The notes beneath the pieces were generated by a model that saw only the letters and a program-made list of their open reading frames with translations, did no database searches and had not been told where the DNA came from. From the NCBI GenBank assembly GCA_037969565.1, contig JBBKXQ010000143.1:1-64000 (forward strand): a DNA stretch of 64,000 bases. The letters run 5' to 3'. The translations under genes were made by a program, and so were the position numbers. This document shows positions 52,515-59,696 of this stretch, piece by piece. Numbering within the stretch: position 1 is the first letter of the stretch; the number at the start of each line of letters is the position of its first letter. This DNA comes from SZUA-35 sp037969565. Its GTDB lineage: Bacteria; Actinomycetota; Acidimicrobiia; Acidimicrobiales; SZUA-35.

Positions 52515-52653
52515 CAAACGAACGGAAACTGGCCTCGCTGGCAACCGCCTTCGATCTGACGTCTCGTCGCATCGAGTTGGGCGAGTTGCTCGGGGTGGTT
52601 AGGATCCGCTCGCCATTCAGCCACCGACGACTTTGGTTCGAGGTGGTTCGCTA

Positions 52654-52729
52654 GCCCCGTTCGTCTAGCGGCCTAGGACGTCGGCTTCTCATGCCGGTAG
52701 CACGGGTTCAAATCCCGTACGGGGTGCCA
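52654..52729 (+). tRNA. tRNA-Glu (CTC anticodon)
   Basis: Acceptor GCCCCGT/ACGGGGT (first pair G-U), D-arm with TAGCGGCCTAGGA, anticodon loop TTCTCAT (CTC), T-arm CGGG-TTCAAAT-CCCG, discriminator G, and an encoded CCA at 52727-52729. It is 139 bp after the tRNA-Gln. Confidence 0.95.
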
Positions 52730-52794
52730 ATACAAGTAATGCATGTCGAGACTGCTCGACGAAGACAACGCAAAGAACAAAACAAAGAAACAGA

Positions 52795-52834
52795 CAAAGA
52801 AGCGCTCGGCCCGTCCGAGCGCTTCTTTGTTTTG
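52795..52834 (+). terminator. Rho-independent terminator after tRNA-Glu
   Basis: CAAAGAAGCGCTCGG (52795-52809) pairs with CCGAGCGCTTCTTTG (52815-52829), 15 bp with a 5-nt loop, followed by TTTTG. It is one of only two clear U-tailed terminators in the window, the other being the ilv attenuator. Confidence 0.88.
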
Positions 52835-52846
52835 TACCATTACCCG

Positions 52847-52897
52847 GATCTGGCACCGAGATTGCCCCGTGAAACGGGGCAATCTCGGTGCCAGATC
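52847..52897. repeat. 24-bp perfect hairpin, palindromic element copy 2
   Basis: The arms 52847-52870 and 52874-52897 are exact reverse complements with a GAA loop. The outer part (GATCTGGCACCGAGATTGCC) shares TGGCACCGAG with 25476 and GGCACCGAGAT with 26195-26208. It lies between the tRNA terminator and the next gene; no U-tract follows, and a transcript would form a very stable fold. Confidence 0.7.
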
Positions 52898-52947
52898 GAA
52901 CAAATTGGGTGGGGAAAAACCGTATTCACGGTGCGATCGGGGTGCAG

Positions 52948-53535
52948 ATGAGCGATGTAGATCCAGACAACAGCAACAAGTCCGACCAAACTGCACGGAG
53001 CGAAGAAGCGGTCCGGTCGTATTTGATGTGGTTGGAAGACCCGTCCACGATGCGCGACCAGCGGGCCATCGACGAAGTGGCCGGATCAATCCTGTCCGAG
53101 ACCGATCCGATTGCTCGTTTGAAAGCGATCAGCCGGCTCGAGGAACTCGAGTCGGTGAGTGGCGACGGATTTCGTCGCGCTTTCGTGGGCCAGGCCAAGG
53201 CCTGGGCCGAATCCGAGGGTGTTTCGGCCGACGCTTTCAGGAAACTCGGTGTGCCGGCCAAGGATCTCCGCGATGCCGGATTCGGTGGCGCCAAGCGCTC
53301 CACCGGAGAGAGCTCGACTCCGCGCCGCACCCGTGTCAGCCCGTCGGCGGTCAGAGAATCCTTGCCCGATGGAACCTTCCGTATTGCCGAGATCGAGCAA
53401 CGTTCGGGCGCCTCGACGGCAACGGTTCGCAAAGTGATTCTCGAGATGATCGACGAGGGTTCGGTGGTCGACCTCGGCCCCGACCAACAGCATTCGGGTC
53501 GTGGCCGCGCCCCACTGACCTACCGAAAGCACTGA
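52948..53535 (+). CDS. Hypothetical protein with probable C-terminal winged helix
   Basis: A 195-aa soluble protein that I do not recognise. Residues 1-100 are acidic and helical (SYLMWLEDPSTMRDQRAIDE). After a linker rich in Ser/Arg/Thr, the last 60 residues (PDGTFRIAEIEQRSGASTAT, then RKVILEMIDEGSVVDLG) form a helix-turn-helix with a wing pattern. It could be a DNA-binding regulator. The start at 52948 follows GGGGTGCAG. The last codons fall inside the 17-bp tandem repeat. Confidence 0.72.
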   Translation: MSDVDPDNSNKSDQTARSEEAVRSYLMWLEDPSTMRDQRAIDEVAGSILSETDPIARLKAISRLEELESVSGDGFRRAFVGQAKAWAESEGVSADAFRKLGVPAKDLRDAGFGGAKRSTGESSTPRRTRVSPSAVRESLPDGTFRIAEIEQRSGASTATVRKVILEMIDEGSVVDLGPDQQHSGRGRAPLTYRKH

Positions 53536-53590
53536 CCTACCGAAAGCACTGACCTACCGAAAGCACTGACCTACCGAAAGCACTGACCTA
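53515..53590. repeat. 17-bp tandem repeat, about 4.5 copies, at convergent gene ends
   Basis: The unit CTGACCTACCGAAAGCA occurs at 53515, 53532, 53549 and 53566, with a partial copy from 53583 to 53590. The first unit encodes the end of the winged-helix protein, its stop TGA falls in the second, and the last unit holds the TAG of the convergent GPH transporter. Since 17 is not a multiple of three, each copy meets the stop in a new frame. Confidence 0.9.
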
Positions 53591-54991
53591 TCGCGCCGGA
53601 GAACAACCGTCGAGTTCGAGTCGGAGTTGGTCCTCGTCGTAGCGGCGGAACAACAAGGCGGCCACCAGGTAGAGAGCCACTCCGGCCAAACCCGAGAGTC
53701 GAATGCCGAGATCGTCGCCGATGTCGCGCCCGAACGACGTGAGCAGGGCGAACAGGATCACGCCGATTGTTTGGCTGATCTTCTGCATGAAGGTTCGGGC
53801 CGCGAAGAACATCGCCGCCGAGGCATCGCCCGATCGTTGGGCTGAGTGCTCGGCGATGTCGGTGAGAATCCACTGCGGGATCACGCTGAGGATGGCGAAA
53901 GGGATCGAGAAGATCAAGATCAAGAGCACGGCCTGTAGCCAATTGGGAAACGGAAACCGCCCGAGGAACACCACACCCAGGAAATCAAACGATGCGATGG
54001 CGAATGCGAACACCACGAGGCTCTTACCGCTGCGCTGTTTGGCCATCTTGTTCACGATCGGATACAGCACCATGGCCATGACCACCATCAGAAGGAGGAG
54101 CGGAGCCGTCAGTGCTCCGTCCATCTCCAGAAGGACGGTCAAGTAATACAACAAGCCGGTTTGGATGATCATCAAGCCGCAGAAGTAGGCAAAGTCGGCG
54201 GCGAGATAGAACCGAAAGAACTTGTTGCCGAATACGTTCTGCAGGCATTCGCCGAGTTTCAACTGGGTCGGCTCCGAACGTGTCGCCCATTTTCTCTCGT
54301 CGACGGTGAAAACGGGGACCATCATGGCGACGGCGGCAACAACGCAGATGATCACCACCGAGACCTGCCAGGCCCGGATGGTCGACATGGAGCCTCGACC
54401 GAGCACCGCGGCCAAGAAATTCGTCATTGCCGCGATCACGATGCCCACGGCCCAGGCCACCGAGGTCCAGGTGGCGAGGTCGAGTCGCTCGGCCGGAGTG
54501 CGGCCGAGGTCGGCCACGAGGGAAAAGGCCGGTGTCACGTACGCGGTCAACGACACGTAGAGCACGATCTGGACTCCGAGGAGCCAGACGATGTTCCAGC
54601 CGCTCACGTGCTGCACCGGTGGAGTGAACATGAGAATTGTTGCGAACGCAGCCGGAACCGCCGACACGCTCATGAAGGGAATGCGACGGCCCCGGGGGTG
54701 CGTCGACCGGTCGGAGTAGATGGCGATCAACGGGTCGGTGACGGCATCGGTGAGGCGTCCCGCGGCGGCAACGAGGACGACGGCGTTCAGTACCACGAAG
54801 AAGGTTGCACCGGTGACGAGTTGCGGGAGACCGGCACTGCTGGGGGGCAAGTAGAAATAGACCAGCAAGATGCCGAGGAGGTTGATGAGCACTGACATTC
54901 CGCCGTGGCCACAGGCGAGGCCGAACACGACCGAGCGGGGCAGGGGTTCGGTGATGTCGGCGACCGCCGCGGCCCCTGCGATTTCTGTCAC
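53588..54991 (-). CDS. GPH-family (glycoside-pentoside-hexuronide:cation symporter) MFS transporter
   Basis: A 467-aa membrane protein with 12 predicted helices in the MFS_2/GPH pattern. The conserved motif DAVTDPLIAIYSDRSTHPRGRR follows helix 2, and DLGRTPAERLDLATW follows helix 4. Substrate could be a sugar, a fatty acid or another small organic compound. GTG at 54991 is 6 nt after TAAGGT. No catabolic genes are next to it. Confidence 0.88.
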   Translation of the reverse strand: MTEIAGAAAVADITEPLPRSVVFGLACGHGGMSVLINLLGILLVYFYLPPSSAGLPQLVTGATFFVVLNAVVLVAAAGRLTDAVTDPLIAIYSDRSTHPRGRRIPFMSVSAVPAAFATILMFTPPVQHVSGWNIVWLLGVQIVLYVSLTAYVTPAFSLVADLGRTPAERLDLATWTSVAWAVGIVIAAMTNFLAAVLGRGSMSTIRAWQVSVVIICVVAAVAMMVPVFTVDERKWATRSEPTQLKLGECLQNVFGNKFFRFYLAADFAYFCGLMIIQTGLLYYLTVLLEMDGALTAPLLLLMVVMAMVLYPIVNKMAKQRSGKSLVVFAFAIASFDFLGVVFLGRFPFPNWLQAVLLILIFSIPFAILSVIPQWILTDIAEHSAQRSGDASAAMFFAARTFMQKISQTIGVILFALLTSFGRDIGDDLGIRLSGLAGVALYLVAALLFRRYDEDQLRLELDGCSPAR

Positions 54992-54997
54992 CGGGAG

Positions 54998-55003
54998 ACC
55001 TTA
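54998..55003 (-). promoter_or_regulatory. -10 element for the leaderless GPH transporter
   Basis: Minus-strand TAAGGT, 6 nt before the GTG at 54991. Confidence 0.45.
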
Positions 55004-55031
55004 GGCGGTCCGGGCTCGACGAAAGCAGTCC

Positions 55032-55037
55032 TATCCT
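55032..55037 (+). promoter_or_regulatory. -10 element for the leaderless lipoprotein gene
   Basis: TATCCT, 6 nt before the ATG at 55044. Confidence 0.45.
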
Positions 55038-55043
55038 CGGGCG

Positions 55044-55412
55044 ATGCGCAGCCTGACCGACCGCCAACGACCGTCGATGCCGCACTCGGTGTCGGCGCCT
55101 CGTCCGGGGTCCGTGGTGGTCATCGTGTGCGTCATCGCTTTACTCGGCGTTGCGTGCACCAATGAGGAGGCGCAGCCGATCGATCTGAATGCCACGACCA
55201 CCACGGTCGCTTCTCCCGCCCCGGCCGACGAGGATCCGAACGCCGCTCAACGACTCCAGCTCGAGGAGCTGGCGAAGGAGGAGTGCCGGAAGGATCCGAC
55301 CCGAGAAGTCGGCGTGGTCGTCATCGTCGATCCGTCCACCGGGGACGAGGTCAATCGGTTCGAACTCCCGTGCGCCGATTTGGCTGATGATTCCGAATCA
55401 TCGCCCGACTGA
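55044..55412 (+). CDS. Small lipoprotein
   Basis: A 122-aa exported protein. A signal sequence (VVVIVCVIALLGVAC) ends in a lipobox with Cys at about residue 38. The mature part has a Thr-rich linker and a short domain (KEECRKDPTREVGVVVIVDP, FELPCADL) with a Cys pair. No family recognised. The stop codon TGA abuts the convergent crcB stop (TGATCA). An ATG at 55077 is the alternative start. Confidence 0.65.
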   Translation: MRSLTDRQRPSMPHSVSAPRPGSVVVIVCVIALLGVACTNEEAQPIDLNATTTTVASPAPADEDPNAAQRLQLEELAKEECRKDPTREVGVVVIVDPSTGDEVNRFELPCADLADDSESSPD

Positions 55413-55745
55413 TCAGCCCACCAGCCTGATCCCCAGCCAGGCCATCCCGATCCCACCCGTGATCGAGATCAGGAGGTAGGCGGCGGCGAGCTGACCCTCA
55501 TGGCGGCGAACCATGGCGTCCAACTCATAGGCCAATGAAGACCAGGTCGACAGGGCGCCGAGGGCGCCGATGCTCGCGATGGTGGCCGTGGGGCCATCCC
55601 ACGCCGTGGCCAGTCCGAGACCGAACGAGGCCAAGAGGTTCACGACGAGAGTTCCCCATGGCAGACGTGCGCTCATGCCATGGCCGATCAGGCCCCGAAC
55701 GCAAGCTCCCGCCGCACCGGCAAGTGCAATGAAGACGATGATCAC
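55413..55745 (-). CDS. crcB: Fluoride exporter CrcB/Fluc subunit
   Basis: A 110-aa four-helix membrane protein. Motifs: GAAGACVRGLIGHGM and PWGTLVVNLLASFGLG (conserved Asn of the GTLxxN pattern, though the next Gly is Ala), and TWSSLAYELDAM. It has the size of a Fluc channel subunit that exports F-. Start codon overlaps the stop of the second crcB by 4 bp. Together they likely make a hetero-dimer. Confidence 0.9.
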   Translation of the reverse strand: MIIVFIALAGAAGACVRGLIGHGMSARLPWGTLVVNLLASFGLGLATAWDGPTATIASIGALGALSTWSSLAYELDAMVRRHEGQLAAAYLLISITGGIGMAWLGIRLVG

Positions 55746-56128
55746 GGAAACCTCGATCGCCCGAAGCTGAAGGCGGTTCCAGCGGCGAAGAGCGTGGCAA
55801 CAACGGTGACGAACGACAGGGACAGCCCTGCGGTCGTCCGGTCGGTGTCGAGGCGGGAGGCAACTTGGACGGCGAACGTGGCGTACGTGGTCAGTCCACC
55901 GCTGAAACCGATGGCGACGAGCGGCCAGACCAGGTTGCTGCGAACCGTGCCGGGGCCAAAGCCCGCCCCGGCCATCAGTCCGACGAGCGCTGACCCGATC
56001 ACGTTCAGGATCAGAATGGCGGTGACGTGGTGTTCAGCGGCGCTGAGGTCGGTGGTGAGCCAGCGGACCGACGTGCCGACTGCGCCACCAACAGCGATGA
56101 GAAGGAGATGGCGGAGAGGCATCGCCAT
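55742..56128 (-). CDS. crcB: Fluoride exporter CrcB/Fluc, second subunit
   Basis: A 128-aa paralogue of its neighbour. GGAVGTSVRWLTTDL, ILILNVIGSALVGLMAG and GFSGGLTTYATFAVQVA carry the Gly-rich and aromatic-box Phe motifs. It starts first in the operon, transcribed away from the lipase-like gene. I found no crcB-motif (fluoride) riboswitch upstream. Two dissimilar, antiparallel-forming subunits are common in Gram-positives. Confidence 0.9.
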   Translation of the reverse strand: MAMPLRHLLLIAVGGAVGTSVRWLTTDLSAAEHHVTAILILNVIGSALVGLMAGAGFGPGTVRSNLVWPLVAIGFSGGLTTYATFAVQVASRLDTDRTTAGLSLSFVTVVATLFAAGTAFSFGRSRFP

Positions 56129-56171
56129 CCAGTGTGGCCCAAGGGTGCGGAATTGAGCTGCTTCTCACCGG

Positions 56172-56177
56172 TAACCT
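56172..56177 (+). promoter_or_regulatory. -10 element for the leaderless hydrolase at 56184
   Basis: TAACCT, 6 nt before the GTG. Confidence 0.45.
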
Positions 56178-56183
56178 CGTCGA

Positions 56184-57011
56184 GTGATTGAATCGACAAC
56201 AACGTTCGGGTCTACTCGCTCCGGTCTCTCGCAGCTGCAGCGTCACTGGCCGGCCGATGCCCCGAGAGCGGCGATCCTCTTGGTCCACGGCTTGGGTGAA
56301 CATTCCGGTCGCTACGAACACGTCGGCTCGTTTCTCGCGTCCCGAGGTTTCGACACCCTCGGGTTCGACAATCGCGGCTTCGGACAGTCGGGCGGACGTC
56401 GGGCGCACATCGATTCGTTCTCCGAGTTCATCGATGATGTCGAAGACCTCCTCGTCGAACGTCGAACGCTCGGCGTACCGGTTGTGTTGATGGGGCACTC
56501 GTTGGGCGGTCTGATGGTCACTGCCTATCTGGCCAGCGAGCGGCCGAGCCCAGACCTGGCCATCATCAGTGCCCCGGCTCTGCAAGCAGTTGTTCCGGCG
56601 TGGCAGCGAACAATGGCGTCGCTGGTCGGGCGGGTGGCTCCGAAGGTGTTCGTTCCCTCCAAGATCGACGAAACAACCTTGTCGCGAGACGTCGAGGTGC
56701 AGCGGGCCTACCTGGATGACCCGCTGGTGTTCGGGGGCACCACCGCCGGTTTCGGCAAAGAGGTGCTGAAGGCGGTGGCGGACACAGCAGCCAAAGTCGG
56801 TCGGATTCAGATTCCGACCTATGTGCTCCACGGCGGCCAGGACGTCCTCGTTCCGACTGCGGCGTCGGAGAGCTTGGGACAGCTGCCCAACGTCACACGC
56901 AAAGTTTGGCCCGACTTGCGTCACGAATGTTTGAATGAACCCGAGCAGGCCGACGTGCTCGACGGAATCGCCGAATGGCTCGAGGGTCAGCTCGGTGGTT
57001 CGTCCACGTAG
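56184..57011 (+). CDS. Monoacylglycerol lipase-like alpha/beta hydrolase
   Basis: A 275-aa hydrolase of the Hydrolase_4/MGL type: ILLVHGLGEHSGRYEHVGSF (oxyanion), the nucleophile Ser in LMGHSLGGLMV, YVLHGGQDVLVPT (Asp) and LRHECLNEPE (His). Such enzymes release fatty acid from monoglycerides. No signal peptide. The last 25 bp overlap the convergent membrane protein gene. Confidence 0.9.
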   Translation: MIESTTTFGSTRSGLSQLQRHWPADAPRAAILLVHGLGEHSGRYEHVGSFLASRGFDTLGFDNRGFGQSGGRRAHIDSFSEFIDDVEDLLVERRTLGVPVVLMGHSLGGLMVTAYLASERPSPDLAIISAPALQAVVPAWQRTMASLVGRVAPKVFVPSKIDETTLSRDVEVQRAYLDDPLVFGGTTAGFGKEVLKAVADTAAKVGRIQIPTYVLHGGQDVLVPTAASESLGQLPNVTRKVWPDLRHECLNEPEQADVLDGIAEWLEGQLGGSST

Positions 57012-58177
57012 CCAACCCCTTCGACCCAACCCTTGCCCGACGGATCGTCTTCGTCGCTGAACCAACTCGATCCGGTGGGTTCATCGGGGGCCCACGGGTC
57101 GGTTTCAGGAGACGCCGGGAAGGCCGAGTTCGGGGTGGCCGCAAACTGGCCCGTCGGCGAGTTGGAGTTTGGACCCGGAACGGCGGTGGGTCGGGTGGTG
57201 GACGACGGCCGCTGCTGCGGGAGCGGTTGAACAACGGTTTGGTCGGCGGCCCGACTTGGCACGGGGCGAGCCGGTTGGGGCACCGGTTGGGGCACCTGGA
57301 CCCCGGCGATTCGGGTGGCGCTGGCCTTGGATCCCTGACCTCGGGCCACGCGGGCCGGCTGAGCCACATTGGCCGGTCGACGAACGGAGAGACTCGCCCA
57401 GAAGAACGAGATGGCCAGGAGCGCCAATCCCACGACACCCATCGCGACGGCCGGGGGAATCATGGCTCCGAAGAACACGTCGACCATCGCCGTGATGAGC
57501 GCCGACGAGGCTGGACCGACCAGGCCGGCGAGCCAGGGGACTCCAAAGCCGACGATCAACCAGAACAATGAGGCACCGAACGCCCACAACGCCACACGCC
57601 GGAGTACCGACGGGCGATCATTCGTGACGACCAGCGCGATTGCTCCCCCGATCAGCGCAACGGCGCCGGTGAGGATCGTGAACCGATCCACGAAGTCCTT
57701 GAGGAGGCCGAGGATGTTGAGGCCCGCCGTGGGCAGCTCCACCGTCAAAACGGGAGCGGCGGGAAGTATCCCGTCGAGCGCAGGATTCGTTTGCACGAGG
57801 GAGTCACGAAGGGCCTGACCGAGCGCCGCGCCGTCGATGGTGACGGGTTCGACCTGGCCCTCGAGCGCAGCACGATGGGTGTCGACGATTCCTTGCCGGA
57901 TGAGGGCTTGAATGGCGGGGTTGTCGAGAGCCAGATCGGCGCCGGCTTCCAGGGTCTGTGTGGGGACCACGACATCAGCAGGCAGGGTCGCTCCGGCACC
58001 GGCGGCGATTCGGGAAACGAGCACCGACCGCAAGACGTCGTTCTCGAACACCTGGTCGGCCAGACGTTCGGATCGGCCGGGATCGAGAATCGTGCGCGAC
58101 AGGATGAAGCCGGCCCAGCTGACCGAAGCCACCACCAGAGCCAAGCCGAGTACGAAACCAGCGAGTCCCTTTCTCAT
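56987..58177 (-). CDS. Hypothetical membrane protein with Pro-rich tail
   Basis: A 396-aa protein. An N-terminal helix (GFVLGLALVVASVSWAGFIL) is followed by a 150-residue extracytoplasmic region, then three membrane helices (LTGAVALIGGAIALVV; ALWAFGASLFWLIVGFGVPW; AVAMGVVGLALLAISFFW). A 120-residue Pro/Gln/Ser tail (PQPVPQPARPVPSR) ends it. Start at 58177 is 7 bp after map, so they are cotranscribed. Not recognised as a family. Confidence 0.75.
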   Translation of the reverse strand: MRKGLAGFVLGLALVVASVSWAGFILSRTILDPGRSERLADQVFENDVLRSVLVSRIAAGAGATLPADVVVPTQTLEAGADLALDNPAIQALIRQGIVDTHRAALEGQVEPVTIDGAALGQALRDSLVQTNPALDGILPAAPVLTVELPTAGLNILGLLKDFVDRFTILTGAVALIGGAIALVVTNDRPSVLRRVALWAFGASLFWLIVGFGVPWLAGLVGPASSALITAMVDVFFGAMIPPAVAMGVVGLALLAISFFWASLSVRRPANVAQPARVARGQGSKASATRIAGVQVPQPVPQPARPVPSRAADQTVVQPLPQQRPSSTTRPTAVPGPNSNSPTGQFAATPNSAFPASPETDPWAPDEPTGSSWFSDEDDPSGKGWVEGVGYVDEPPS

Positions 58178-58184
58178 TGCTGCG

Positions 58185-59156
58185 TCAGAGCGCCCAGTAG
58201 GGGTGGATCGTGGTGTCGTCGGGAGTCGTGAGAATTTCGGGGCCGTCGTCGGTGATGAGGATGGTGTGTTCGAACTGAGCCGTTCGACCGTTGTCGGCGG
58301 TGACCGCTGTCCAACCGTCACTCCACATGCGGGCTCGGTAGCTCCCCATCGTGATCATCGGTTCGATGGTGAAGGTCATGCCCGGTTCGATCACGTCGGT
58401 GAGACGAGGGTGGTAGTAGTGGCAGACCTGTAGGTCGGTGTGGAACTGCTCGCCGATGCCGTGGCCGACGAAGTCTCGAACCACGCCGAATCCCTCTCCC
58501 TCGGCATATTCCTGGATGGCCCGACCGATGGCGTTGATCTGGCTTCCGGGTTTGGCCGCCTCGATTCCCCGCATGGTGGCGTCTCGGGTGACGCGGGTCA
58601 GCCGCTTCGATGCATCGTCGACGTCGCCGACGAAGAATGTTGCGTTCGTGTCGCCGTGGACGCCGTTCTTGAAGAGGGTGACATCGAAGTTGACGATGTC
58701 GCCGTCTTGCAGTTCGCGATCGTCGGGGATGCCATGACAGATCACCTCATTGACCGAGGTGCAGAGCGATTTCGGGAACGGGTTGTCGCCTCCCGGATAC
58801 ATCAGCGGGCTGGGGTAGGCGCCGACTTCGATCGCCCGTTCGTGGCAGGCCCGATCGATCTCTTCGGTGGTGACCCCGGGCTGGATGAGCGTGCCGAGGT
58901 AGGCCAGCGTGTTGGCGGCCAGACGCCCGGATTCGCGCATGTGGGCGATGATCTCGGGCGACTTCACCCTCGGCTCGTCCCACCGCTCGACTTCGGTTCC
59001 GTCGGCCCAAACGGGCTTGACGATGGTGTCAGGGACCGTTCGGATCGGCGAGATCCCGCCTTGGCGGATCGTGTCGGTGGAGATCTTGTGGCAGCGCTTG
59101 AACTTCTTGCCGCTGCCGCACCAGCACACATCGTTTGCTTTGGGGAGAACTCGCAT
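58185..59156 (-). CDS. map: Methionine aminopeptidase type I with N-terminal SEC-C zinc motif
   Basis: A 323-aa enzyme that removes the initiator Met. The N-terminus has a SEC-C motif: CWCGSGKKFKRCH. The peptidase core follows with GDIVNFDVTLFKNGVHGDT (two metal Asp), GHGIGEQFH (His) and EPMIT and FEHTILIT (two Glu). The SEC-C may bind ribosomes or zinc. I start at the ATG 59156: TATCCT is 6 nt upstream; an ATG at 59177 gives 7 more residues and lacks a -10. The membrane protein gene follows closely. Confidence 0.93.
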   Translation of the reverse strand: MRVLPKANDVCWCGSGKKFKRCHKISTDTIRQGGISPIRTVPDTIVKPVWADGTEVERWDEPRVKSPEIIAHMRESGRLAANTLAYLGTLIQPGVTTEEIDRACHERAIEVGAYPSPLMYPGGDNPFPKSLCTSVNEVICHGIPDDRELQDGDIVNFDVTLFKNGVHGDTNATFFVGDVDDASKRLTRVTRDATMRGIEAAKPGSQINAIGRAIQEYAEGEGFGVVRDFVGHGIGEQFHTDLQVCHYYHPRLTDVIEPGMTFTIEPMITMGSYRARMWSDGWTAVTADNGRTAQFEHTILITDDGPEILTTPDDTTIHPYWAL

Positions 59157-59162
59157 TCGTTC

Positions 59163-59168
59163 AGGATA
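59163..59168 (-). promoter_or_regulatory. -10 element for leaderless map
   Basis: Minus-strand TATCCT, 6 nt before the ATG at 59156; it decides the start choice. Confidence 0.45.
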
Positions 59169-59213
59169 GGGGGTCATGGTGATGACAGGCTGGCCGGGCG
59201 GGTCCCGGACTCG

Positions 59214-59219
59214 TACGCT
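59214..59219 (+). promoter_or_regulatory. -10 element for the leaderless B12-binding gene
   Basis: TACGCT, 6 nt before the ATG at 59226. Confidence 0.45.
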
Positions 59220-59225
59220 GCTCCC

Positions 59226-59621
59226 ATGTCATTGCGAGTATTGGTAGCCAAAGTGGGCTTGGACGGTCACGATCGCGGGGTGAAGGTGGTGGCCCGGATC
59301 CTGAGGGATGCTGGCATGGAGGTCATCTACACCGGTCTGCGGCAGACACCAGAGATGGTGGCCGCCACCGCCATCGACGAGGACGTCGACGTGATCGGCC
59401 TGTCGATGTTGTCGGGAGCCCACCTGACCTTGGCTCCCAAGATCGTGGAACTCTTGGCCGCCCAGAACGCGCCGATCCCGGTTGTTGTGGGGGGCATCAT
59501 TCCCGACCGCGACATCGAGGTGATGCTTGCCGCCGGTGTGGCCTGTGTTCTGCACCCCGGAGCGTCGAGCGACGAAGTTGCTGCCGCAGTGCGAAACGCG
59601 GCCACCAACATCTCGGCGTGA
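59226..59621 (+). CDS. icmB: B12-binding small subunit of an acyl-CoA mutase (IcmB-like)
   Basis: A 131-aa cobalamin-binding domain. The DxHxxG cobalt-ligand motif is GLDGHDRGVKV (H16), with LSMLSGAH and GGIIPDRD following in the Rossmann-like fold. Size fits the stand-alone small subunits of isobutyryl-CoA mutase (about 136 aa). The large subunit is the convergent gene 70 bp away. Here the pair is convergent, so they are not in one operon. Confidence 0.88.
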   Translation: MSLRVLVAKVGLDGHDRGVKVVARILRDAGMEVIYTGLRQTPEMVAATAIDEDVDVIGLSMLSGAHLTLAPKIVELLAAQNAPIPVVVGGIIPDRDIEVMLAAGVACVLHPGASSDEVAAAVRNAATNISA

Positions 59622-59640
59622 ACCGGGTGGCAAGCAGCCT

Positions 59641-59696
59641 GTTCAGATAGCCAGCCGGTTCAGATGGCCGGCTTGTTCAGATGGTGCGGCTCAGAT
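59641..59696. repeat. Degenerate 17-bp tandem repeat between convergent icmB and icmA
   Basis: Three units beginning with GTTCAGAT start at 59641, 59658 and 59675; CAGAT recurs at 59692. The first two units read GTTCAGATAGCCAGCCG and GTTCAGATGGCCGGCTT. The same 17-bp period is seen at 53515, but the sequence is unrelated. Confidence 0.65.

Noticed and set aside
52743..53552. Overlapping plus-strand frame of about 270 codons from tRNA-Glu onward
   Set aside because: It reads through a terminator and the 24-bp hairpin and has Cys/Arg-rich random composition; the 52948 frame has helix-turn-helix sequence and a ribosome site.
53515..53590. CRISPR-like array
   Set aside because: The 17-bp units are contiguous, with no spacers and no cas genes.
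56129..56183. Fluoride (crcB) riboswitch upstream of the two crcB genes
   Set aside because: The 55 bp lack the conserved pseudoknot sequences and are too short.
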